Source of the DNA: Shewanella benthica
Lineage (GTDB): Bacteria > Pseudomonadota > Gammaproteobacteria > Enterobacterales > Shewanellaceae
DNA length: 64,000 nucleotides
Direction: 5' to 3'
Assembly: GCA_023284085.1 (NCBI GenBank)
Contig: JAKVHY010000006.1
Location: forward strand, 101,825-165,824
Made by a program: the position numbers and the translations under genes. The notes beneath the pieces were generated by a model. That model ran no database searches and was not told where the DNA came from. It worked only from the letters and a program-made list of their open reading frames with translations. The number at the start of each line of letters is the position of its first letter. Position 1 is the first letter of the stretch. Of the stretch, positions 1 to 7,828 are shown one piece after another.

Positions 1-327
1 ATCTATGTGGTTGGAAGAGACACCTTAGGCCACGGCGATAGGGAGATTGGCGCTAAGCTAATGACGGCCTACTTTAATGTTTCTGCCGAGTATCCAATAT
101 CCGCGTCTAAGATATTTTTCCTTAATACAGGCATTAACTTACCTTTAAAGGGGTCTGATAGTGTTGAGGCGATCAAGCAGTTAGCGCATATGGGAACAGA
201 GATAATAGTCTGTGGTACTTGTCTGGACTTCTTTGGCAAGAGAGAGCAATTAGGAGTAGGGCGGATAGGGTCCATGCATGACCTAATCGCACTGCACCAT
301 GGTGAAAGTGACGTGATCACACTTTAA
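1..327 (+). CDS. yedF: YedF-type selenium-metabolism protein, C-terminal part (cut by window edge)
   Basis: The frame is open from base 1 and stops at 325-327, so only about the last 108 residues are present. They match the C-terminal DsrE-like half of sulfurtransferase-like selenium metabolism protein YedF: a start like YVVGRDTLGHGD, a middle strand FFLNTGINL, and the signature VCGTCLDFFG near the end. In full-length family members a TusA-like domain precedes this half; it would lie outside the window. The biochemical role of the family is not settled; the link to selenium comes from gene neighbourhoods. A separate YedE/TusA-like pair sits about 18 kb away. Confidence 0.8.
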   Translation: MYVVGRDTLGHGDREIGAKLMTAYFNVSAEYPISASKIFFLNTGINLPLKGSDSVEAIKQLAHMGTEIIVCGTCLDFFGKREQLGVGRIGSMHDLIALHHGESDVITL

Positions 328-410
328 AACCTATTATATTATTATGAAGTCATAGTCTGTTTAAACTAGGCTGTAAATCAGGCCATCCATGGCTACTCGT
401 CTATAGCCTC

Positions 411-451
411 ACCTCCTACTAAGCTTTAGTTACACGCTTTAAGTAGGAGGT
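411..451. repeat. Long hairpin in the yedF downstream gap
   Basis: Arms ACCTCCTACT (411-420) plus AAGC (421-424) pair with GCTT (436-439) and AGTAGGAGGT (442-451) around an 11-base loop and a 2-base bulge. No T-run follows on either strand, so it is not an ordinary intrinsic terminator. The rest of the 328-616 gap shows no gene that I can support. Confidence 0.5.
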
Positions 452-616
452 CGTTATACCCCGTCCAAGGAATTCTCAAATCGGTCTCGAAGATACGCCT
501 TATTATCAACTGATGTAACTGAATTGTGCATCGTGCCTCCCTCTGTGGTGATGACAAATCAACCGGGAAAACGATGACCATAAATGGAGAGCAACCTTAG
601 CAACTAGTTTCTTTTA

Positions 617-808
617 TTGGAGCCGTTTGTGTTCTCGTTATGCTTGATACTATTTTGTTGCAAGGTTTTTGGTAGCGTGTTCGAACGATTGACACTACCA
701 GCCGTGGTTGGTGAGGTCCTCGCCGAACGAGTAGTGATCATCGCCATTACCACCCTAATAGGCCCACGACTGTTAAAGTGGAGCTCGAAAGAAAATGGTC
801 ATCAATAG
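617..808 (+). pseudogene. Remnant of a Kef/CPA2-type cation:proton antiporter
   Basis: A 63-codon frame opening at TTG reads like two separate parts of a CPA2 antiporter joined together. The first ~33 residues (…KVFGSVFERLTLPAVVGEVLA) match the first transmembrane segment and the conserved ERL-LPAV-GE motif. The following VVIIAITTLIGPRLLKW resembles the last transmembrane segment of such proteins. The ~300 or more residues between are missing, so this is best read as an internal deletion that left a non-functional stub. There is no good ribosome binding site. The family match is by eye. Confidence 0.6.
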
Positions 809-1004
809 GAAAGAAATGTTGGTGATATTTCTACTGACTTAATGTCGCGATAAATTTTCAATTGTTTACACTAATTGACTGTATATTACTTTGTTTTAAA
901 AGAGAATAAATAGTAATAATAAGGTGTATCAGAATCAAGATTTCTAGCAATATTTAACTGCTATACCTTTAGCACCATAGTTCACCCATTAAGGTTTCAT
1001 TCTA

Positions 1005-1313
1005 GTGTTGAAGTTTATAATCGCGTGTGTTTGCTGTCTTCTTTCTGCTTGTGCATTTTGGGAGAGCGAACAAGAGTCAGACGAACAGCAGTTGTACTAC
1101 CGAATTAACCAAGCTTATGATTTTGAAGTGACTCATTGTGATAGTTTTGCTATGGCTAGAGGCAAGGGGACAGGCCAGTTTGCATTAAAAGAAGCGAAAA
1201 ACCAAGCGATGAAATATGGCGAAGAAATTGGTGGTACTCATATCGTATGGTTACACGTTGATGAAGGTGAGGAGACAAAAGTCGTGGCGGTTATTTACAA
1301 GTGTAAGCAATAA
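1005..1313 (+). CDS. Small predicted lipoprotein
   Basis: A 102-residue protein from a GTG start. Residues 1-16 form a lipoprotein signal peptide with lipobox LSAC (lipid-modified Cys16). The mature part is acidic at first (ESEQESDEQQ) and then a compact alpha/beta-looking domain with a central GKGTGQFALKEAKNQA helix and a terminal VVAVIYKC strand; Cys residues in THCDS and YKCK could form a disulfide. I do not recognise a named family; several short gammaproteobacterial lipoproteins have a similar build. An imperfect hairpin (1359-1393) follows the gene. Confidence 0.6.
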   Translation: MLKFIIACVCCLLSACAFWESEQESDEQQLYYRINQAYDFEVTHCDSFAMARGKGTGQFALKEAKNQAMKYGEEIGGTHIVWLHVDEGEETKVVAVIYKCKQ

Positions 1314-1471
1314 CATCTTATGTTTTTTATTAGCGGTGATACTTTCAATTTCCAACGGAACTGGAGAGTTTTATGTTGACACTCCCTCCAGTTTCTCAAG
1401 TGTTGCTCGAGTACAGTGCTATTTTTATTAAAATAACAGCATCTTAGGAAAGAGATCTCCTCGTTACTCGA

Positions 1472-1852
1472 TTAAGCCACGTTATTAGCTTTAATCATAT
1501 CCTCATCCTTAGGGCCGACCTCCAATTGCATCAGATACATATCTTCACCGTCGAGCACCTTGGTGTTATTACCCCTGCAATCGGGGCAGAGGATGTTGTA
1601 CTCGGTGACCTCCTGTTTTATGTCACAGTCAAGGCAGTGCAACACTAGAGGTTGAACATGCATCTCAAGTTTGGCATCGCAACAGATCCCATCAAGCTTG
1701 AAGGTATCAAAAGCGCTTTTTAACAGCTCAGGCTCAACGCCGCTCAACACGCCTACCTTAATAGAGACGCGCTTGACGCTATTAGCCTGATGCTGAGCCG
1801 CGTGTTTTTCACATTGCTCAATAAGGGCAAGAACAATCGAGTATTCATGCAT
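1472..1852 (-). CDS. hypA: Hydrogenase nickel-insertion chaperone HypA
   Basis: 126 residues. HypA delivers nickel together with HypB to the large subunit of [NiFe] hydrogenase. The N-terminus MHEYS carries the nickel-binding His2, and the zinc site is two CxxC pairs (Cys73/Cys76 and Cys89/Cys92). The start has an AAGGAA ribosome site. It is the last gene of the minus-strand hypF-B-C-D-E-A run, 57 bases after hypE. No odd residues seen; the length is slightly above the usual ~115 because of an acidic C-terminal tail. Confidence 0.95.
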   Translation of the reverse strand: MHEYSIVLALIEQCEKHAAQHQANSVKRVSIKVGVLSGVEPELLKSAFDTFKLDGICCDAKLEMHVQPLVLHCLDCDIKQEVTEYNILCPDCRGNNTKVLDGEDMYLMQLEVGPKDEDMIKANNVA

Positions 1853-1909
1853 CAGTAGTTCCTTTATTGAAAGTCGCTAAGACAAGAGAATGACTAATTA
1901 ACCTGATCA

Positions 1910-2944
1910 TCAGCAGATCCTGGGTAACAGTTCACCTTGTGGCAGGTCGAGATAACGACTGCTGCCCCAAGGGGTTTTGAGTATCACCTTACCCGCGCGC
2001 TCAGTGGCTACCGTGCCGATAATCGCAGCCTGCTCTCCGATAAAACCACTGTGGGCAGTTTGATGTAGTTTGATAAGCTCAACAGCCTTATTGGCGTACT
2101 CTTGGGGGAGAGCGATAACAAAGGTGCCTTCGTTGGCAAGATCGAGTGGCTCAAAACCATAGAGCTCACAGAGCCCTTTCACTTCATCGGCAACGGGGAG
2201 CTTGGCTTCATCTACGGTGATCTCAACATCTGAGCCGACAGCCCACTCATTGAGTACTGCAGAAATTCCACCACGAGTAGCATCACGCATGGCGTGCAGT
2301 GGTATTTGTGCGTTAATGAGTTCATCAACGATTGGCCAGAGTGTGGCGCAATCACTGGTGAGATCAGACTCAAGTGTTAGTCCCTCACGTGCCATCAAGA
2401 TAGCAGCGCCGTGACGGCCAATATCCCGAGAGACGATGATTGCATCTCCTGCTTGGATATTCTTGATTGAGATACCGTCTTGCAAGATCTCACCGACACC
2501 AGAAGTATTGATAAATATGCCATCGGCGCAGCCCTTAGGGACAACCTTAGTATCGCCGCAGACTATTTTAGCCCCGCTCTTTTCCATCTCGCTGGCCATT
2601 GAGTGAACAATGGTTTTTAGCTTATCGAGTTCGAAACCCTCTTCTATGATAAAGCTGCAGCTTAGGTATTCAGGCCGCGCTGCCATCATGGCTAAGTCGT
2701 TGACTGTGCCAGCAATGGCTAGCTTACCGATATCACCGCCAGCGAAAAAGAGTGGTGCGACAGTAAAGGAGTCGGTGGTAAAGGCTGTGGGTCCTTTAAG
2801 CTCAAGACGAGCGGCATCCTCCTCGCTTTTGAGGATGGGGTTGTCGAAGGCTTTGAAGAATAGCTCTTTAATGAGCTTATTCATCTCTTTTCCGCCACCG
2901 CCATGGCTAAGTTGGATCTGCTTTTTACGTTTGCTTTCAGTCAT
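1910..2944 (-). CDS. hypE: Hydrogenase maturation protein HypE (cyanide synthesis)
   Basis: 344 residues. HypE dehydrates the thiocarbamate placed on its C-terminal cysteine by HypF, giving the cyanide ligands of the NiFe-site iron. The protein ends in PRIC, the required terminal Cys. The N-terminus SHGGGGKEM and the ATP-binding PurM-like fold (TTDSFTV, GTVNDLAMM, GDTKVV, RDATRGG) are all present. The start codon is preceded by GAGGTGAG. It lies between hypD (64 bases) and hypA, clearly co-transcribed. Confidence 0.96.
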   Translation of the reverse strand: MTESKRKKQIQLSHGGGGKEMNKLIKELFFKAFDNPILKSEEDAARLELKGPTAFTTDSFTVAPLFFAGGDIGKLAIAGTVNDLAMMAARPEYLSCSFIIEEGFELDKLKTIVHSMASEMEKSGAKIVCGDTKVVPKGCADGIFINTSGVGEILQDGISIKNIQAGDAIIVSRDIGRHGAAILMAREGLTLESDLTSDCATLWPIVDELINAQIPLHAMRDATRGGISAVLNEWAVGSDVEITVDEAKLPVADEVKGLCELYGFEPLDLANEGTFVIALPQEYANKAVELIKLHQTAHSGFIGEQAAIIGTVATERAGKVILKTPWGSSRYLDLPQGELLPRIC

Positions 2945-3008
2945 AATTGGTACTCACCTCTAAACTTGTAGTCGTCACGATCCCAATGGCTAGCATGCTC
3001 AGTGTTGG

Positions 3009-4130
3009 TTAGTCATTGATACCGCCATAGCGATAGTAAGCGTTGCAAGCGCCCTCTGAGCTCACCATGCAGCTCCCCATTGGGGATTCTGGGCTGCAAC
3101 CGCGACCAAACACTTTACAATCTTTGGGTTTGCAAAGTCCGCGAAGAATATCACCGCATTGACAGGCTTTATGATCTTCGATCTCCTCAGTGGGCAGTAT
3201 CGACGCGAAATGTAGCTCTGCATCTCGGTGGGAGAATGCTTCTCTTAGCATCAGCGCCGAGTTTGGGATGGGCCCTAGGCCGCGCCAGCGAAATTCGGGG
3301 CGTATGCAGAGGTATTTGTCGATGATGGCTTTAGCTGCAAGATTCCCCTCAGGTGTCACGGCTCTGCTGTACTGGTTATCGAGTTCGGCGACATTTGCCG
3401 CTTTTTGAGTGGTGATCCGCAGGATTGATTCCATCACATCGACGGGCTCAAAACCTGAAACCACCACGGGGGTACCATACTTGTCTACGGCAGGGCGATA
3501 GATTTCACTGCCCTGGATCACACTCACATGAGACGGACCGATGAAGGCGTTGACCTTAACCTTAGGGTCCGCCATCACAGCATCGATAGCGGGGGGGACC
3601 AGCACATGGTTGATATGGAAATAGAGGTTGTTGATTGCTAACTTTTCAGCTTGCTCAATCAAGACCGCTGTCATCGGGGTGGAGGTTTCAAAACCAATGG
3701 CAAAAAAGACCACCGTTTTATCTGGATTATCTTGTGCGATTTTAATGGTATCTAATGGATCATAGATGGGGCGGATATCACGACCATCTGCTCTGCATTG
3801 AGCCAGCGTGCCTTTTGAGCCTGGAACGCGGATCATATCGCCAAGGGTCACTAAGATCACATTGTCCTGACTGGCCATGGCAATCGCATGATCGATGCGC
3901 TCTTTAGGCATGATACAGACTGGGCAGCCAGGTCCGTGAATAAAATCGATATTGTCAGGTAGCAATTGATTAAGCCCGTACTTCATGATGGTGTGGGTAT
4001 GACCACCACACACCTCCATAATTCGAATGTCACCATCGACTTTGGCCGCCTGTTGCGCTATCTGTTTTGAAAGGTTGGCGATGGTTGTAGGGTCTCTGAA
4101 ACCTTGGTATAGCTGTTTTAGTTCAAGCAT
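3009..4130 (-). CDS. hypD: Hydrogenase maturation protein HypD
   Basis: About 373 residues. HypD, with HypC, is the scaffold on which the Fe(CN)2CO unit is built. Visible motifs are CGGHTHTIMKYG, GPGCPVCI (active cysteines), GFETSTP and a C-terminal [4Fe-4S] region with many cysteines (CQCGDILRGLC, CKVFGRGCSPE). I chose the ATG at 4130, five bases after AGGAG; a GTG one codon upstream (4133) is possible. The ribosome site lies in the end of hypC, so the two are translationally close. Confidence 0.96.
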   Translation of the reverse strand: MLELKQLYQGFRDPTTIANLSKQIAQQAAKVDGDIRIMEVCGGHTHTIMKYGLNQLLPDNIDFIHGPGCPVCIMPKERIDHAIAMASQDNVILVTLGDMIRVPGSKGTLAQCRADGRDIRPIYDPLDTIKIAQDNPDKTVVFFAIGFETSTPMTAVLIEQAEKLAINNLYFHINHVLVPPAIDAVMADPKVKVNAFIGPSHVSVIQGSEIYRPAVDKYGTPVVVSGFEPVDVMESILRITTQKAANVAELDNQYSRAVTPEGNLAAKAIIDKYLCIRPEFRWRGLGPIPNSALMLREAFSHRDAELHFASILPTEEIEDHKACQCGDILRGLCKPKDCKVFGRGCSPESPMGSCMVSSEGACNAYYRYGGIND

Positions 4131-4138
4131 CACTACTC

Positions 4139-4378
4139 CTAGCTCTCTGGTTCCATCTTTTGGGCGATCTCTTTATAGAGCTCGAGAGTTTCTAGTGCAT
4201 CGGCTTTATCTATCTTGTTCATGGCAAAACCGATATGGATGAGTACATAGTCATCGAGTGCCAGTGGCTCATCAATAAGGTGACAACTGACTTTGCGTTT
4301 TACTCCCATGGTATCGACGGTGATGCTCGTCTCTTCAGGGTGTAGCTCAACAATTTTTGAGGGGATAGAGAGACACAT
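4139..4378 (-). CDS. hypC: HypC/HybG/HupF hydrogenase assembly chaperone
   Basis: 79 residues beginning MCLSIP; Cys2 is the residue that binds the iron unit and the hydrogenase precursor. HypC works with HypD and then escorts the large subunit. Its ATG overlaps the hypB stop by one base (TAATG), indicating translational coupling, and hypD follows after eight bases. Length is normal for the family. Confidence 0.96.
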   Translation of the reverse strand: MCLSIPSKIVELHPEETSITVDTMGVKRKVSCHLIDEPLALDDYVLIHIGFAMNKIDKADALETLELYKEIAQKMEPES

Positions 4379-5163
4379 TAGTTCACCTCACTTTTTTGAG
4401 CGGCTTCTGTAGTATCTGTTGCTTGTTTTGAATCAAAACGGTTTTCTACCAGCCAGTGTGATACTGCTTGAAGTGACTCTGGTGACTTTATTGAGACTTC
4501 GAGAATATCCGCATCAGGATTGAGCCTTAAAATATGTAATTTAGTATCTTCAATATCAAAATCAAAATGGGGGAGCAGGTCACACTTACTGATGATCACT
4601 AAGTCTGCACGGCGGAACATCACAGGGTATTTTTCTACTTTGTCATCCCCTTCAGGGATAGAGACAAGCACGATATTTTTATGGGCGCCTACATCGTAAC
4701 TCGCAGGACAGACTAGGTTGCCAACATTTTCAATAAAACAGATGTCCAGTGGCTTTAGGTCGATATTGTGCAGGGCGCTGTGCACCATAAAGGCATCGAG
4801 GTGACAGGCTGAGCCAGTTTGGATCTGAAAGGCATCGATCCCTTTGGCTTTGAGGCGATCAGCATCTCGCGACGTTTCAAGATCACCCTCAATAACGGCA
4901 TAATTGAGTGGGCTGTGTTCATGTAGGTGCTCTAACAGTGCGGTCTTTCCACTACCAGGGCTACTCATTAGGTTAAAGGCGGTAACCCCACTTTTTTCAA
5001 AGTGGTTGCGGTTGTGCTGCGCCTCTATATCATTCTTATCTAGAATCTTATGAATAACCGAAAGCGTTTTGGCATCATTTAGTTGAGGATTACTGTGGAT
5101 ATCATCATGGTGGTGATGACCATTCTCAGAGCGAGTGAGCGAACAGCCGCAATCTTTACACAT
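4378..5163 (-). CDS. hypB: Hydrogenase nickel incorporation GTPase HypB
   Basis: 261 residues. It starts with the high-affinity metal motif CKDCGC (Cys2, Cys5, Cys7) and a short His stretch (HHHHDD), then a SIMIBI-class GTPase domain: P-loop SSPGSGKT (67-74), the metal site GSACHLDA, FIENVGNLVCPA and SKCDLL. HypB uses GTP to release nickel to HypA and the enzyme. The ATG has a GGAG site. A 150-base gap separates it from hypF; that gap contains an AT-rich dyad (5220-5239) but no promoter I would call firmly. Confidence 0.96.
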   Translation of the reverse strand: MCKDCGCSLTRSENGHHHHDDIHSNPQLNDAKTLSVIHKILDKNDIEAQHNRNHFEKSGVTAFNLMSSPGSGKTALLEHLHEHSPLNYAVIEGDLETSRDADRLKAKGIDAFQIQTGSACHLDAFMVHSALHNIDLKPLDICFIENVGNLVCPASYDVGAHKNIVLVSIPEGDDKVEKYPVMFRRADLVIISKCDLLPHFDFDIEDTKLHILRLNPDADILEVSIKSPESLQAVSHWLVENRFDSKQATDTTEAAQKSEVN

Positions 5164-5313
5164 GTCATTACTCCGTTATTATTATCTATTTTTTACCTAA
5201 TCACTGAGTGTTAACTAAAATCAAAATCGGGTTTTTGATATGTGTCTAGTTTGTACAGGATTAGTCATAAAATTATGCGTTATCAAGACGCTTTGTGAAC
5301 TTGTTCTCGTAAT

Positions 5314-7638
5314 TTATTGGTCACTGCGACAAATTGCATACCAGAGTTGCCCCAGGGCGATCCCGCTATCATTAATGGGAACGCGACCGGGTGATAACAC
5401 CTTGTGCTTTAGTTGATGTAACTGGGATTGGCAATACTCATTTAGATAGCGGTTTTGAAAAACACCGCCGCAGAGTACAACCGGTAAGTCCGGATATTTA
5501 TCAGCTAATTGAGTGATGGCAGTGGCTAGGGCCTGTAAGAAGCCTGCTGCAATTTGGCTTATCCTCTGCTCCGTTAATGGCTGGCCGATAATAGCCTTAA
5601 CAATCTGCGCCATCAGATCGCCACTTTGCCACTGTTTATCAACCAGCGTGAGGGTGAACAACTCGGGCGCTGAGGTTAATTGATTTGCAGCCGTCTCAAT
5701 CAGCATGCCGGCTTGCCCCTCAAATTGGGTCATTTCTATTAAGCCTAATGCCGCAGCAACACCATCGAACAGTCTCCCCGCTGAGCTGGTTTTAAGACAG
5801 TGATTCGGGCTTTGCCATAATTTAGTTAAATTAGTGAGTTGCACAGTAGAGAGCTTTTCCAAGGCGGGAAGCTGCATCGCTTTTATCTGCTTAAGATCAT
5901 ATTGCATCAGTAGCAGGGCCAGCAGCACGCGTCTGGGATCCTTTATCGCCTGCTTACCACCAATTAGCTTAAAAGGGGTTAATTGGGCCAGCGTTTCATA
6001 GCCCTTGGGACTGGCAATCATCGCCTCACTGCCCCACAGGTTGCCATCATCACCCAGTCCCGTGCCGTCGAAGCTAAAGCCTAAAACCGGCTTGGTGTAA
6101 CGGTTTGCCGCCATCACACTCAGCACATGGGCGAAGTGGTGCTGAATGTCGAGCCGCTTGGTGTTTGAATGGCGCACTTGATAGCGATGGCACCATCTGC
6201 TGGATGCATAGTCAGGGTGCTTATCATGCACTAAGGTTTGTGGCGTCAGTTGATACAGATTCTTAAAGGTATCTATGGTGGTCTCAAAGTAGCTTTCGGC
6301 TTCTAAGCTAAAAAGATCGCCAATATGTGGGCTGATAAATAGGCTGCGGTTAAAACCAAATGCGATGGTGTTTTTTTGTTGAGCACCGACAGCTAGAACG
6401 GTTTCGGGCAGAGTTTGCTCTAAAGGCAAGCTCAGTGGGGCATAGCCTCTCGCTAGCCGTATCACCTGAGCTTGTTTGTTAATCACTTGAACGACGCTGT
6501 CATCACAGGCGTTTATTATTTCTCGGTTGTGATCCAGTACCGCGTCGAAGACGCCATTGAGCTGATACTGTAACTCTTTGGCACAGGTGATAATGGGCTC
6601 ACCACTGCGATTTGCACTGGTGGCGACTATGGGTCTGTTTAGCCTAGCCAGTAATAGCTGATGCAATGGGGTGTAGGGGAGAAATAGCCCAAGTTTGTCG
6701 ATATCCGGCGCAACAAGCCCACAGAGGAGTTTGTTAATACCTTGGCGTTTATTCATCAAGGTGATAGGACGCTCTTGCGATTGCAGCAGTTGCCACTCCT
6801 CCTCACACCCAGTGACCAGTGTTTTTGCCATCTCAATAGAGGGGACCATCACGGCAAAAGGTTTTGCAGGCCGATTTTTACGCGCTCTTAATTTAGCCAC
6901 TGCATCAGTATTACTCGCATCGCAGACCAGATGAAACCCACCTAATCCTTTAATGGCTAACACTTCTCCTGAGATTATCCGTTCGATACACTCAGTTAGC
7001 GCTTGCTCTTTATGGGCGAGTACTTGGCCATCTTGCAAGGTGAGAACCAACTGAGGTCCACACTCTGGACAGCTCACGGGTTGAGCATGATACCTTCTAT
7101 CGAGGGGGTTTTGATAACTTGCACCACATGCTTCACACATGGTGAACTGACCCATAGAGGTCTGTTTTCTATCATAGGGGAGCGCCTTGATTAAGGTGTA
7201 TCTTGGGCCGCAATTGGTGCAGTTGGTAAACGGGTATTGATAGTGGCGATTACTCGGGTCTAATACCTCGTGATTACAGTCCGCGCAGCTACTTTTATCT
7301 GTGGGAACGATAACAATTGCTTGAGATCGCTGCTGACTTTCAATGATCTTAAACTCGCTGCAATTGGGTTTGACTGGAATATACAAGTCTTCAAATAGGT
7401 CAATTCGTGCCAATGGCGGAGGCGAGTTCTTCAGCTGGAGAATAAATGACACTAGCTGATTTTCCTGGCCTTGAAGCTCAATCGTTACCCCTCGGCTATC
7501 ATTAAGCACTGTGCCTGTTAGCTTATTTTGCAGGGCATAACGATAGACTAAGGGCCTAAACCCCACTCCTTGTACTATGCCATTAATGAATAGTCTGACT
7601 CTTCTGATATCAACGCTTTGTTTTTTATAATTAACCAT
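5314..7638 (-). CDS. hypF: Carbamoyltransferase HypF
   Basis: 774 residues. HypF turns carbamoyl phosphate into carbamoyl-adenylate and passes the group to HypE. Domains in order: acylphosphatase (GIVQGVGFRPLVYR, ~residues 12-100), two zinc-finger loops (CADC…CTNC and CEAC…CPEC, ~115-195), a YrdC-like domain (KGLGGFHLVCDA, ~205-390), and a Kae1-like C-terminal domain with the metal-site histidines in HHFAH and the later GGVFQN. It is the first gene of the hyp run. A half FNR-like site lies upstream but is not strong enough to call. Confidence 0.96.
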   Translation of the reverse strand: MVNYKKQSVDIRRVRLFINGIVQGVGFRPLVYRYALQNKLTGTVLNDSRGVTIELQGQENQLVSFILQLKNSPPPLARIDLFEDLYIPVKPNCSEFKIIESQQRSQAIVIVPTDKSSCADCNHEVLDPSNRHYQYPFTNCTNCGPRYTLIKALPYDRKQTSMGQFTMCEACGASYQNPLDRRYHAQPVSCPECGPQLVLTLQDGQVLAHKEQALTECIERIISGEVLAIKGLGGFHLVCDASNTDAVAKLRARKNRPAKPFAVMVPSIEMAKTLVTGCEEEWQLLQSQERPITLMNKRQGINKLLCGLVAPDIDKLGLFLPYTPLHQLLLARLNRPIVATSANRSGEPIITCAKELQYQLNGVFDAVLDHNREIINACDDSVVQVINKQAQVIRLARGYAPLSLPLEQTLPETVLAVGAQQKNTIAFGFNRSLFISPHIGDLFSLEAESYFETTIDTFKNLYQLTPQTLVHDKHPDYASSRWCHRYQVRHSNTKRLDIQHHFAHVLSVMAANRYTKPVLGFSFDGTGLGDDGNLWGSEAMIASPKGYETLAQLTPFKLIGGKQAIKDPRRVLLALLLMQYDLKQIKAMQLPALEKLSTVQLTNLTKLWQSPNHCLKTSSAGRLFDGVAAALGLIEMTQFEGQAGMLIETAANQLTSAPELFTLTLVDKQWQSGDLMAQIVKAIIGQPLTEQRISQIAAGFLQALATAITQLADKYPDLPVVLCGGVFQNRYLNEYCQSQLHQLKHKVLSPGRVPINDSGIALGQLWYAICRSDQ

Positions 7639-7766
7639 AAGCAGTAATCCAAAGCCTTATACATCTTTAGTGGTATTTTTTATTATCCTGACAGCTACAA
7701 GTTTTAAATTCTTAGGGCTAGATCAAGCTGTTGAGAAGCGTTTAACTGAATTTTAAATTTCTGGGA

Positions 7767-7805
7767 TCCCCATCAGATTTCTGAATACACCTATCGTGAT
7801 GGGGA
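7767..7805. repeat. Perfect 9-bp inverted repeat between TonB receptor and hypF
   Basis: TCCCCATCA (7767-7775) and TGATGGGGA (7797-7805) are exact complements separated by 21 bases. It lies after the receptor stop codon and upstream of hypF, both on the minus strand. No T-run follows in that direction, so it is more like an operator or a structured mRNA end than a terminator. Confidence 0.45.
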
Positions 7806-7828
7806 GTGTTCTATGTTGCTATTGATGC

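Noticed and set aside
5220..5239. ATCAAAA…TTTTGAT dyad upstream of hypB
   Set aside because: The half-sites are in the everted order for FNR and the arms are pure A/T-rich; chance is a good explanation.
7713..7726. FNR-like site upstream of hypF (TTGATCTAG… on the minus strand)
   Set aside because: Only the left half matches; the right half is CCCTA instead of ATCAA. Possible but too weak to annotate.
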